Source of the DNA: Dysidea avara
Taxonomy: Eukaryota; Porifera; Demospongiae; Dictyoceratida; Dysideidae
Length of the DNA stretch: 64,000 nucleotides
Assembly: GCF_963678975.1 (NCBI RefSeq)
Contig: NC_089281.1
Span: 7,651,277 to 7,715,276, forward strand
Direction of reading: 5' to 3'
Shown: piece after piece, positions 32,450 through 64,000 of the stretch
How positions within the stretch are numbered: position 1 is the stretch's first letter
Layout: each line of letters starts with the position of its first letter
Program-made: the position numbers and the translations under genes
The notes under the pieces: generated by a model
Database searches by the model: none
The model's input: the letters and a program-made list of their open reading frames with translations, nothing else
What the model was told of the DNA's origin: nothing

Positions 32450-33194
32450 TTGTTAGCTTTTTTTGTAAATAATTTTATTATGACTGGTGAACCCATGCAT
32501 ACCGCATCTGAAATTCCCAGCCCCTTATCGTCTGAAAAGTGAACTATCCATTATACTTCATTGTTAGCTATGTTCAACCCATTGCAGGGCCGGAGCCCAG
32601 TGGTCCAGCCATCCATGGACTGCAATGAAGGTCATAGTCATGCACACTACTCAGTTTTCATTGATCTAATATGATCTGTAAATCAGAGATTATCTGCTTT
32701 GGTGTGTTACTTATCCACATGTGCTATAAGTACACACAGCATGCTAAACTAGAGGGGTCAGGGGGCATGCTCCTCCAGGGAAACTTTTGAAAATAGGTAC
32801 TCTGAAATGGTATGGCTATTTTTACATGCAAAGTTTCTTTTTTTTGTTAACATCAATGGTAATTTTGTGCTACATTACTAATTAATTGAGTTTCATATCT
32901 GATTATTATAGCTAGTAGCTAATTTTATTTTCATGATGTAGCTATGCAAAAATTTCTCAATGTGAAAGATTAGTTTTAGATTGTAACTGCATGCTAAAGC
33001 TCAATGCAGTGTGCCATACAGATGACTCACTGGGTAATTTTCAAGACAGTTAACACAGATGTCGACTCGTGGCTTAGACTATAAGTACTGAACGCTTTAT
33101 TAGAGTATCACGATGACTGTTCTATTAGAGTATATTTTGATGACTGCTCTATTAGAGTATCTTAATCTTTTCACTAAAATCAAGTAGCTGAAAA

Positions 33195-33900
33195 GTGATT
33201 GGCCGGACCGTGGGCTCCGGTCCTGACCCATTGCACAGCATTTCGAATCAAGAACTGTTCATAAAGCACCTCTGCATTTCACGCATATACCAAAAGAAAG
33301 AAATCGTGCCGCGCCCCCCAAAAAGTGGAGTATCTATTACGCTTCGCTGTTGGCTATGTTCAACCCGATACACAGCAGTACAAATCAAGAACTGTTTGAA
33401 AAGCACCTATGCTTTCAAAATAGCCACTATGAAAAATACGGACGATTTCTGTTACGAAGGGAAGCTGTCACGTGCTATCGTCAAATCGACACCTTTCGCT
33501 GTCAGCAAAGATGCATGAATGAGACAAAAGAGGACACTGGTAAGTCCGTGAAGAATGCATTGTATGTATTGCGGTATGCCGAAAGGCACCTGTTGGGCCG
33601 AAGTGACGTCGAACAGTGAAAAAATCAAGCCCGTAGCCTTAGTCGTTATTGAGTTATGCTTGTCTGAAGGCATCAGTCAGTCAGTTACTCAGCTATATAT
33701 AGTCACTAGAAAATTCCGTTAAATAAATTATTTTTAAAATTCCGTAGCAACTTGTTGAAAGCGTTTTGGGTTGATCTGAAAGCTTGTTTGGGCTTAGTTT
33801 TACCTAACCAATATGATCATCATTATGGAAAAATTGAGGCTGTTTTTGCATGGGTGATATTATTTCGTGGGCTCCTTTGTGGTCCCTACTATATACAGTT
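33195..33900 (+). repeat. Dispersed repeat, copy 2 (plus orientation)
   Basis: Related to 15724-16110 and 48790-50570. It carries a frame reading CLKSTYAFKIATMKNTDDFC... that recurs, with changes and in pieces, in the other copies. It may be the body of a large MITE or a decayed element; no transposase is recognised. Confidence 0.5.
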
Positions 33901-33993
33901 ACTATCGTACTGCTTGTAATTTGTGGAGAATTTGTACCCATCATTGTTATATATTAGACCATTGTATGAAGTTTTTATTTGATGGATTTGATT

Positions 33994-34355
33994 AGGCTAC
34001 TCCAATTGGTAATTATGTTTCTGGTCCTTTGAAAATCAGTTTTAGGTGCGGGCGGGCGAAATTCAGCAACAAAGCAACAATGAAGTGACTGCTCAATAGT
34101 GTTTTTTTTTGTGATTTACTGACTGTTCTATTAGAGTATATCGATCCGTACTATACACTCTGCCCATTTCTTGCAGGTAAAAGACACTCAGATAGTTAGA
34201 ATTAGCATACTTGTTGTAGCCCAATATTTGTTTCTGAAATCCAAGTTTTTCAAAAAGCTGATGCGGGCATTTTACTCATTATTTCTGAAATTTCACATTC
34301 TCCAAGAAGGACGCGGGTGGTGGACCAGAAACATAATTACCAATTGGAGTGGCCT
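33994..34355. mobile_element. MITE with AGGCTACTCCAATTGGTAAT ends
   Basis: 362 bp with 34-bp terminal inverted repeats ending CTGGTCC inside. A CTGTTCTATTAGAGTAT motif lies in the middle (34122-34139). No ORF. Confidence 0.8.
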
Positions 34356-35338
34356 TATGGTATAAGCTATAAATGGCTAATATGAATGTCACAAACCCAG
34401 TGGTTTGCAGTCTGTTGTCCTCTTATAATTACACATGCATGCATGCATGCACTAAAACCCTTGTAGCTGAAAGACACCATTCACTGGTGATAAAGGAGTC
34501 ACAACAACACACCAAGTAATAGCTCCACCACATTTACAATTATCCATCGTAACAGGACACACAGTTACTTGAATCTCACATACACACAACATTAATTAGC
34601 ATGTAGACCTGTAGTGGGAACTGCTCTCCCAATAAAGGCTATAAATGTGGTTTGGTTCCCTCAGTAAACCCACACTAGGGGGCATCAATGAAATGACTTC
34701 TCAGTGATGCAGCTCCTCACAGTATACAGTGGCACAACAACATGCAATAAGTCTCTTCTTTCAATCTCATGGACCAGTAGTGATGACATACATATGTGTT
34801 GCATAATTAGATGTGTAACTAACCAGTCTATGGTTTGATATAGTGGTCTAGACATTGTGCTTCTAGTGGTTATATTATACACTATAAAATCAATGCTTTA
34901 ATTGCATACTTAGCTAGATATACAGTTGCTTAAGTTATATATCATGCAATACTCAGTTTTACACACTCAACTAATGTATAAATTTTCACATAATTATATT
35001 GATGCATGCAAGGCATTTCATAAAAGTATAGTTATCCTATTTAGAAGCTTATAATTCTGCTAGGTATATAGACAAGGGTCAGACAATTACACTTAGTTAT
35101 AGTTCTATGCAAAAGAGGTACATTTACTCACAAGATGTACACTAGTGTGCCAGTAATGTAACGTATGAAGTCATTTTGAACATAGATTTTAATCTGTCTG
35201 TGAATGCTATAGCCTGTAAATACAGGGAGTCATAAACATGTAACTATATATAGTTATATATATAGCTGTATCATTCCTGGCTGTTCCAGATATCAGTTCT
35301 TTTGTTAGCTAATTGCATGTAGCTAGATATATACTCAC
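34356..35338. other. AT-rich intergenic stretch
   Basis: Contains (GCAT)n at about 34435-34452 and nothing recognised as coding. Confidence 0.5.
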
Positions 35339-35375
35339 TGTTCTGTCATGGATCAGTGCATTTGTGAGTCAGACC
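35339..35375 (-). pseudogene. Relic of a leishmanolysin exon 1
   Basis: On the minus strand GGTCTGACTCACAAATGCA, then a small insertion, then CCATGACAGAA and a GTGAGT donor (35333-35338), line up with GGCCTGTCTCACAAATGCAT...CCACGACAGAA and GTGAGT of genes A and B. Indels and an in-frame stop break it, and the signal-peptide part is not recognisable. It suggests a lost gene copy between A and B. Confidence 0.5.
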
Positions 35376-35530
35376 TTTAGTCATGCAAAGGAGTAATGTG
35401 TAGCTATGGACCAATTGGACATTACAGAAACTTGAAAAGCTTTACATTTTCTGTGTTCATATATAGTCTGCTCAAATTTATTTGCTTTGGTGGTTATATT
35501 TGGCTAATATGTATAGAGTATTATCAAGAG

Positions 35531-35817
35531 TTAGTAATAGAGGAGAGGAGAGTGTCTAACACAATACAGAGCCTCTACAAATGATTTGCAGGGATCCAAA
35601 GGGATTCTCTCAGACATGTTAATAAGTGCACTGCACTGGTAGAAAAAAGAAATGTGATGATTGCACACTGGCAGAACAAAGAAACGTGATGATTAAGACA
35701 ATCTTCACATACAGAATATACTACAAATCTCAGAGTTTTACAGAGGAATCCCCTGCAAATCATTTGTAGAGGCTCTGTATTGTGATATACACTCTCCTTT
35801 CCACTATTATTAACTCT
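35531..35817. mobile_element. MITE with about 70-bp inverted repeats
   Basis: The arms share AGTTA.TAATAG..GAGGAGAGTGT and CAATACAGAGCCTCTACAAA plus ATGATTTGCAGGG, in inverted orientation around a 120-bp centre. Confidence 0.75.
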
Positions 35818-36104
35818 TGCATGGTCATGCAGTATTATTATGTACCTACCTATACCCACAGGCCCATTTACTACAGAATATATAGTCATCTAAGAAACAT
35901 ATGATCTCCCCTTAAACCATACCGTCAGACTTCAGCATATATGTGTGATAGACGTGCAGTATTGATTGGCAAATCTTATCTAAAATCTAAAATATCAATT
36001 GAAAACACATTTTAAATAAATACATTATTTTGATAAATATACATTCTAGCAAATTCATAAATACTAAACAACTACATGAGTGTATTGTTTTAGTTAGCAG
36101 CTAT

Positions 36105-56812
<20,708 letters not shown>

Positions 56813-57124
56813 TTTTACTCTTTCTGTATGTGCACCAATTCCGGGCGTATATCAAGTGCTGTTTGATGTTCTGAGTCTACAGGAACGTGATGCTTGATGT
56901 CAGTCGGGGCGCGCGCGTGGTAATAGCACAGATGGTATATTCTACGTACCCGGGAATTGGCGCTCGCCATCGCGGCATATAGACACTTCAAAGGATGAGG
57001 TGCTCAACGAGGCAATGCTGACAGCACCACAAACAAAGGCACTCAAGTCGGACGCCAATCCCGGGTACATAAGGCAGCTATAGTGCATAAATCTAGTTAC
57101 TGAACCAAAAGTCGGTTCAATAAC
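56813..57124. promoter_or_regulatory. Upstream region of gene B
   Basis: The 150 bases before the start codon are GC-richer (GGGGCGCGCGCGTGG near 56915) and share with gene A the order TTTACTCTTTCTG ... GATGTCAGTCGGGGC (A: TTTCACTCTTTCTG ... GACGTCAGGCGGGGGC). No clear TATA box. Core-promoter role is inferred from position and similarity. Confidence 0.4.
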
Positions 57125-57461
57125 GAGGGGCGGATACAGGGGGGGTCAAATGGGGCTCTTGACCCCCTCTCCAAAGATTTTCAGTATACCAAGATCGAGT
57201 CGAGATACTCTAATAGAGCAGTCACTCTAATAAAGCAGTCACTCTAATAAAGCAGTCACAGTATTAGAACAGTGTGTAGTGAGCTATTTAAGGATTTTTA
57301 TGTACTTTATCAGCTATAAATGCATGGTTGGTGAGGTGGGCAGCTATTTTAAACCGGCTGTGACTTTTTTTTTTTTTTGGTCTCACCTATCAAACCAGAG
57401 ACAATGTAGTGCCTCAGTTCATTTTTGACCCCCCCTTTCCATAAGTCTGGATCCGCCCCTG
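57125..57461. mobile_element. Element with GGGGCGGATACAGG ends, copy 1
   Basis: 337 bp. Inverted ends GAGGGGCGGATACAGG and complement of CAGGGGCGGATCCAGA, with a 6-bp AATAAC target duplication (57119-57124, 57462-57467). Inside lies a cluster of four dispersed ACTCTAATARAGCAGTC motifs. Confidence 0.85.
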
Positions 57462-57597
57462 AATAACCACTGCCTAATAACAGATCACTACATTTGTATC
57501 ATGTCTATCGTGACAATTGTATCGTGTCTATACAGCTCTGTTCCCTCGTGAATTGACGAAAGTAAGACAAAGAGCGTCTGCATGGTTGGACGCTGTA

Positions 57598-57715
57598 TTA
57601 GCACTAGTAATAGCATGGGTAGCAGTGAAATTGGGATAAATACCACGAGTGTTGTATACAACAAGAGTGGTATTTATCCCAAATTTCACTGCTACCCATG
57701 CTATTCCCAGTTAAT
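57598..57715. repeat. Near-perfect hairpin with 38-bp arms
   Basis: Arms AATAGCATGGGTAGCAGTGA... and ...GGGATAAATACCAC with their complements around TTGTATACAA. A partial third arm (TACGGGATAAATTTCACTGC) follows at about 57812. Confidence 0.85.
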
Positions 57716-58204
57716 ACCATACTCGCTGCATATACGCATGCTGTGCATTAGCATTGCTATGTACGCAATTTGTCACTATGTATTACAACTTTTTCACTGC
57801 TACCAGTGAAATACGGGATAAATTTCACTGCTACTATTGAGACTTTTGTATGGGCAGTGAAACAGGTATGGTATTAAAGCGTGAACTACATGCATACTAT
57901 AAACTTATAATATACTGCTTTATTATTATTATTATTATTAACACTTTACAGTGACCAGCACTGAAGGTCTACAACAACATGTGCTGCAGCCTTAGGATTA
58001 CCTAACCTAGTTTCAAGGACTTAGACTTAATGACTTATACAGTAGCTGGAAAGGTGTAACAGAAAAGGGGCCAAAGTAAGGAAAAAAATCCCTCCAACCC
58101 CAGGAATCGAACTGCAGGTCACCCAATGTCTAGTCGGGGCCACACTCAGTCTTCCTCCAGGAGGGATGGATTTTCTTCCTTAATCCTAAGGTATTTATTA
58201 CTAG

Positions 58205-58450
58205 ACCTACTACTTGCTGTGGTTGCAGAGACCTCGGCAGAGGCTTGCTACTAATCTGTTGCTGCTGCATGCCGCTGCTGCTAGGTGCCTCTGCTTCTGC
58301 TGCTCCTTCTTCTGCTGCCATTGCAATATTTATGCTATTAAAGCTTGCTGCTGCTCTTGCTGTGAGTTGCTTTCGCAAACTGCATGCTGCTGCTACTGCT
58401 GCTGCTTGCAGATGGCTGCTGCTTCTACTAATGGCATGCTGATGATACTT
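58205..58450. repeat. Degenerate CTG-rich tract
   Basis: Imperfect runs of GCTGCTGCT and TTGCAGATGGCTGCTGCT. Related tracts are at 59405-59840 and, inverted, at 62030-62100 and 62560-62700. Open frames here, including a 188-codon one on the minus strand, follow from this composition. Confidence 0.7.
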
Positions 58451-58580
58451 GCAATTGGTTGCTATAATTAGGCATTCCAGTATCCGAGATTTTTTAATAA
58501 AAAAATTCTCCGTATATTCCCCAATAGAACCCTGGCACAAAATAACATCTCGTTGGGATTGCTCCGTAGTCCGAGCTCCA

Positions 58581-58662
58581 ATGAGGATGAAAGTCGCTAT
58601 GGGGTTTGTCCACACGCTGTTCATCATGAAAATCTTAGTTTTGTCGTGCGCGTTACATATAA
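58581..58662 (+). CDS. Possible first exon with signal peptide
   Basis: ATG at 58581 gives MRMKVAMGFVHTLF followed by a hydrophobic MKILVLSCALHI, then a strong donor GTAAGTTTT at 58663. No downstream exon was found, so the gene is unproven. It could also be a chance frame or a transposon leftover. Confidence 0.2.
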
Positions 58663-59404
58663 GTAAGTTTTGTGTTGTTTCTTGTAATCTTTTCAAGCCT
58701 AATGTATGTAGAATACTTTTAAAAACGTACTGTCGGGTGGAAGGTAGTCACTGGTGCTTACTTTAAAGTGCATAGTTACTTCGCTCGGGTTAGCGATTTT
58801 CAGCTCCAGAGCAATTTTCTGATGGCTGTGTCATCAGCTCAAAAATACAAACCACGGCATAACAATGCCGTAATTGAAACCACAACTCCACCTTAGGTAT
58901 TGTTGCATCCGATTGTGAAACCTCCACTTTAGTTGTTTATCTTTATAGGTTGTTAACTTGATGTTTTTACTTACTTGAGATAGCCACTTTCCTATGAGTA
59001 TACACCATTGTATTGAGAAGTGTGCAATAGAATAGGTGAAATATATTTGCTCACCATGCACAAAGCATACAAAGATTGCTGAGATCCAATAAGATCTGAA
59101 GTTACTCTCATTACATGTACAAACTTGCAGCTAGAAGCAACTGCAGTTTCAAGACAGTCCAGATTGCTAGATGGCTTCCTGATTCAATTGTGCCATTTTC
59201 CCCTTTAAAATGTATGGGGAGCCTTGGAGAAAAATTTACCTTTTTTCAGTTTTTAAGCACTGTGCATGCCAAAGTAGCTAATTCCAACCCAACAAAGTAT
59301 ATGTTTCTGAGATCAGCAATCAATACTCTATCTATTGAGCATATAAAACGTCCATTTTTCCAAATTTTAAAAATTGGGCTGGAATGCCTACTATAATATT
59401 ATAC

Positions 59405-59840
59405 CGTTTGCCCTCAGCAGCTATTACTTGCAACTTGCTGCCACTGTGTTTTAGCTATAGCTACTGCTGCATGCTTGCAGATGGCTGCTGCTTCTACCAA
59501 TGGCTTGCTGCTGCTAGCAGTTGACTGCTACTGTTTGCAGCTTGCTGCCACCATTTCAGTTGGCTACTACTGTATAACTACTTTCAGTTAGCTATTTGTT
59601 GTTGCTGGCTGTTGTTTCTGCTAAAGTTGTTGTCATTGTTGTTTGCATGTTGCAGCTTAGCCTATGTAATCTGCTTGCAGCAGGATGCTGTTTCTACTTG
59701 TAGTTTTCTGCTGCTGCTTCTACTGCTGCTCTTGCTATTATGCAGCTGTTACAGCTTGCTGCATGTTGTTGCTTCAACAGCATCCTGCTGCAGTTCTTGA
59801 AGTTTGCTGCACCTGCAGTGCTGAAACTTATTATTGTTTG
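59405..59840. repeat. Degenerate CTG/TTGCAG repeat tract
   Basis: Irregular repetition of CTTGCTGC, TTGCAGATGGCTGCTGCT and related words. No coding sense. Confidence 0.7.
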
Positions 59841-60195
59841 TTGTTGTAGCTGGTTATATGTTACGTTATAGCTGCATGATGCTGTTGAAGCTTACTTCTT
59901 CTGCTGCTTCTTTAATTTATACTTTCTACTCACTTGTTTCATCTGGTTGTAGTTGAACTTAGAAATGCTCATTATACTGCTGCTTTTGTTGTTTCCACTT
60001 CCAAATTTACTCTTTACAGTCAGTTATACTTGCTCAGAACACATGCAAAATATAGAGCATTAGTGAACATGATTCTTCATCGTGCTCATGCATGGTTCAT
60101 TTTTACAATAATCAGTTCCTATAATATAGCTGTTGTGCTGCTTGTTTTAGATGGTTAGAGGATACAAAACTTACATTATTGTGTTCAAACCAACA

Positions 60196-61073
60196 CAGGG
60201 GCGGATCCAGGGGGGGGGGGGGGGGGCTTTGGGGGCTGAAGCCCCCCCCCCCCCCCCCCCCCCCCCCTAATATTTAGGCTTTACTTGATCAATATACTGA
60301 GTTTTATAATGAAATTTTGTCTTAGCATAATTATATGATCACTAATAATGCAAATACTCATAAAACCACCTTATAAACATCTTTGCAAGGTATTATCAGT
60401 GGATTTATGCTAAAGTTTATGCAACAAGGACCTGGATCAGCATTGGAGATGTACAAAATCGAGATACTGTAATAGAGCAGTCAGCTAACTACTCTAATAG
60501 AACATTCACTGGAAACATGTAGTTAGTTCTGTTATGGAATTTTCCAAATCTGCCTGCACCTATACATACAATGAAGTGTATTGGTCTGTTTAAAGGGCTT
60601 CATTCATCTACTTGTGTAGTTAATATGTATGGCAATACTTAATTCAGATACACAATTTCCATTGAAAATGCTCTTAGATTCAATCTTGTATTGTTCAAGT
60701 TTCAAAATTTTCCACTTTCAACATTATTATTCTAACATGCACCTATTCAGTATTGTGCAATTGTGAGAGGAGTGCTTGGTTGCCTACCCAAACTTTTCCA
60801 TTAGCAAAATGCTTCAGAGAGCCATACCTATAATTTAAAGGCAGTATATAAATATCTACAGGCAGAAAATATTATGAATTTTATGTGGAAATGTCTCCAA
60901 ATTGCAGTATTTTAGCATCTATTTTTCAAACTTTTCCTGGGGGGCATGCCCCCAGACCCCCCTAGTTCCAGCATGCTTCGCATACTGGGAAGTGACACCT
61001 CTACCCAAGAGATTATAGTACCTTGAGTTAGCCCCCCCCCCCCCCCCTTTTATAAATCCTAGATTTGCCCCTG
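60196..61073. mobile_element. Element with CAGGGGCGGATCCAGG ends, copy 2
   Basis: 878 bp with 5-bp CAACA duplication (60191-60195, 61074-61078). Long poly-G then poly-C runs (60211-60267), a short GGGGGCTGAAGCCCCC hairpin and another poly-C near 61032-61047. No ORF. Confidence 0.85.
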
Positions 61074-61078
61074 CAACA

Positions 61079-62029
61079 GTGGTAGCTTAATATAAAATAA
61101 TTATATAGAAACTGTTGATTATGCATGATCTTTTGGCAAAAAAATAAAAAGCTTGCTTTTTGAACAATGCAGTAGTTAAAATAAAGTGCAACTCCAATTA
61201 AATAATTATGCTTTTGTAATTGTTTCTAGTGGGTGATGGCATAAAATTTAAAATTGATTAAGTTCTAAAACAATGATGATCCATGCAATTAATGGGATGC
61301 TGTTGCTGTAGGGTCCTATAGCCATACACATACAATCAGACTGTCAGCTATACTACAAATGTTGCTATGACCATCAAAAATTAATCCTATGCATCATGGA
61401 TGAAGAGTTTTGTCAGCAAAAAAAAAAAATCATAATCATGATATCTCTAATGAGTGTTGATATGACTGCAGACTCACAGATATTCTACAAGCAGCCGTAG
61501 GTCTATAAGCAAAGAGGATGGAAATGGAGCTCCTTCACATTATTTAAAAGTGATTGAACTCCTATGAGATACCCAGAGCATTCATATACACTTTAAACAA
61601 ATAGGTATGGCTAAAAAATTTCCACTTTTGTCACTACTAGAGGGTAAAGAAACTGTAGCAGATGACTTAGTCAATATACCAGACTGTATAATTATTTAGA
61701 GTTACTATTCCATATAATGTTTTTTTTTTTCTCCCTAAAAGAAAGTTTTACCCACACCAATATTTTGTCACAAATTCCATCCTGTTTATTTGGCTACAAT
61801 TGATATATGTACATACAGTAATGATACAAGATTAGCATAATAATAATTAAATATATGGACACTATACAAGGTCATTTACAATTACGTCAAGTTTGACACA
61901 CATTCAACTAGGTAGAAAATAGTTATGCCATCTTGTATTTACATTGTAATCTCAATCCAGTATAGGTAAACACTACTTGCAATGGGTAACAGTACACTAA
62001 TTGCACTGTACAGGCATATGCTGCATGAA
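61079..62029. other. AT-rich intergenic stretch
   Basis: No gene, repeat unit or structure recognised beyond short poly-A and poly-T runs. Confidence 0.5.
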
Positions 62030-62113
62030 GCATCAACAAGAAGCTTCAAGCAACTGCAACAGCAGCAGTAGCCAACAGCAGCAAGCAGCTAGCTGCAAGG
62101 ATTCAGCGCAAAC

Positions 62114-62557
62114 CAGGGGCGGATCCAGGAGCTGGCAAGGGGAGGGGCACAAACAGGCTAAGTTGTAGGTGGTTGGGGAGAGCCAGATTTTCTTGTTAGT
62201 GGCTGCATTTTTGAAGCAGCAAATAATCACCTCTTAGTAGTATCTCACTGTTTATTTTTGCTATTTTGGCCCTTGCAGATGGTTGTGAAGTCTTAAAGCT
62301 GTTTTAACAGCAACACAATAATTATTTTTAGAGGCGCTTAGTCCGCACGAAGGTGCTGCGTGGCTGTTTCACAGCTAGTTTGACTTTAGTTTCAGGCGAA
62401 TTTGTAATAAATGCTAGTAAAATGTGTATATTTTCATGAGTTTTATGGCTTGACACAAAGTTCAGTAATTTAATTTTTAATCAGAAGTATTGCTGGCTAC
62501 TCCACAAGGGGGGGGGGGGGCATTTGCCCCAAATGCCCCATCCTGGATCCGCCATTG
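62114..62557. mobile_element. Element with CAGGGGCGGATCCAGG ends, copy 3
   Basis: 444 bp with 5-bp CAAAC duplication (62109-62113, 62558-62562). It inserted into the degenerate CAG-rich tract (62030-62100, 62558-62700). Confidence 0.85.
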
Positions 62558-62700
62558 CAAACAGCAGCAAGCAGTAACAGCCAGCTACTAACTGCTGCAA
62601 GGAGTGGTAGTAAGTCATACACAAATAGTGGCAGGAAACTGCAAGAAATAGTGACAAAAGCAGCAAATTGTTAGCAGCGACAACAAGCTATACAAGTAAA

Positions 62701-63822
62701 ATAGTAGCAATAGCCAGTTGAAAGAAACAGCTATAGTATAGCCAGATGTATTATATAGCTACAAGAAGTAGTAGCCGTTGCACTAGCAACATAAATATAG
62801 GTGTCATGTGTTAGTTATACTGTTACTGTATAAACTTTTTAGCATGAACATGCACAATAGTGTAAGGTTTTAGCTTTAGTAAACTGCATAGATGGTATAT
62901 AGCTATTTGGAAAATAGTACCTTTGATTTTGGGGAGATAATGAGGTCACCCACTTTAAACAGGCTGTATATATAGGACCAGGTTTTCAGCATGGCCTTGT
63001 GCGGTAAAGCCTTATATAAAAGAGACCAACAATGATAAGGAAAGCAATTGTATTTTGTGCAAGATATGATGATATCATGATGTGATACTCAGAATCTAAT
63101 TATCTAAATACACATGCACTGCCATTTTCTTCAAATAGAGACCATCCACTTGAATCTTCATGTTCTAAAAACCTCAGCTTTGCCTTGGGGTTTTATAAAT
63201 CCACAAAGATCCTTGTGGTTGGTCTCTAACTATATAACCTTTATAGCTATATAGGAGCTGTGGCTTTGCTGCACCATTCAAAAAATATTGTATCCGAACC
63301 TTGTTATTGAGATTTATGAGAAGCTAAAGTTGTACCCTTAAAACTAGAATCTGAGTGTAGAAAATATCTCGAGATACTATGGTGACTTCATTATGCAATC
63401 TATAGGCATGTGTCAATTAAAAAGAGCCACAATGACAAGGACCTTCTCTGCTAATTGACTTATCATCCAAATGGCTAATTGACTTTTTTGGATGGGAGAA
63501 ACCAAAGTAATTAAGAGGTGGTTGGTCGAATTTACAACAGTAAAGCTAAAATTTCTTAAGCACTCAATGCAACTATGGCATATTGTACATACAATTCATA
63601 CATAATCAGCCCAATTTTAAAATGTAAGCTCTCTGAGGTTTTGAAATAGTGTGCTACATGGCTACCCTATTTGTGTGCCAGATTAACAGTGTACAAGCCC
63701 ATCTTGTTCTCTATATTCTAAATACATAGCTATATTTGATATTGTTACTATGACATATAAAGCAACTGCATGAGCACATAGTTACATGACCATGCTTCAG
63801 TGCTTTTCAGTAAGCAGTTTGT
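62701..63822. other. Intergenic stretch 3' of gene C
   Basis: No coding region recognised. It may hold the 3' UTR of gene C. Confidence 0.45.
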
Positions 63823-63918
63823 TTAAAATAGTATATAAATCATCAGGAAGATGACCAATAGTTGCAGTGAATGATAGTGGGTGGAGCTAGCTCCTCCTCT
63901 TCCTCCTCCTCCACCTCC
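63823..63918 (-). CDS. Leishmanolysin gene C, last exon only (partial)
   Basis: After a TTGTAG acceptor the frame reads a Gly-rich run (GGGGGGRGGA), then SSTHYHSLQ and a hydrophobic tail (LLVIFLMIYILF) and TAA. It is the same exon as 3399-3476 and 36105-36182, with six extra codons from a CCTCCT-type expansion. The rest of the gene must lie right of the window. Confidence 0.65.
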   Translation of the reverse strand, partial: GGGGGGRGGASSTHYHSLQLLVIFLMIYILF

Positions 63919-64000
63919 CTACAACAAACAACAATGTGTATAAAACTGGTAGTTTATTGTGCACAGCCTAAGTAAAGTAAGCAAAGTATATAATGATGTT

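Noticed and set aside
58090-58150. tRNA-like GTTCGATTCC on the minus strand
   Set aside because: Only a box B-like word is convincing; no box A at the right distance and no cloverleaf seen.
58130-58696. 188-codon minus-strand frame
   Set aside because: It runs through a degenerate CTG-rich tract and a unique stretch without a domain; composition explains its length.

Overview
This is nuclear DNA of an intron-rich, repeat-dense metazoan, most likely a demosponge. The reasons are AT-rich sequence, introns of about 50-400 bp with GT-AG borders, a cysteine-rich multi-pass membrane protein of a type I associate with sponge gene families, and a very high load of small inverted-repeat (MITE-like) elements. 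The sponge assignment is inference; no marker gene in the window proves it.

Layout. (1) 1-1969, plus strand: the 3' part of a cysteine-rich multi-pass membrane protein gene, with a last intron that replaces the apparent stop codon. (2) 3399-26266, minus strand: leishmanolysin-like (M8) metallopeptidase gene A, rebuilt here as 15 in-frame exons (about 614 codons) with a 15.9 kb first intron. (3) 26613-29553: a chain of three TA-flanked DNA transposons sharing their TA junctions. The first is a 2.5 kb DD34E transposon carrying a transposase and a second, convergent PB1-like/SHOCT-like gene. (4) 30240-36104: decayed repeats, a hAT remnant and a relic of a leishmanolysin exon 1. (5) 36105-56812, minus strand: gene B, a paralogue of A with the same 15 exons, bloated by a 31-bp minisatellite, a pure (CAG)109 tract and a CR1-like retrotransposon. 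(6) 56813-63822: intergenic repeats, including three elements with GGGGCGGATCCAGG-type ends and 5-6 bp target duplications. (7) 63823-63918: the last coding exon of a third paralogue (C), whose body lies beyond the right edge.

The central biology is a tandem array of three or more secreted zinc metallopeptidases. Each has a signal peptide, an M8 catalytic domain (HETLH, a third His in SHWE, and a Met-turn 11 residues later), a furin-like cysteine-rich region and a hydrophobic C-terminal tail resembling a GPI-anchor signal. The first introns have accumulated mobile elements: a young 4.1 kb Ty3-type retrotransposon with identical 86-bp LTRs in A, and a CR1-like element in B.

Other recurrent structure includes a short dispersed motif, CTGTTCTATTAGAGTAT, found at more than ten places; several families of hairpin elements; and tRNA-like SINE copies.
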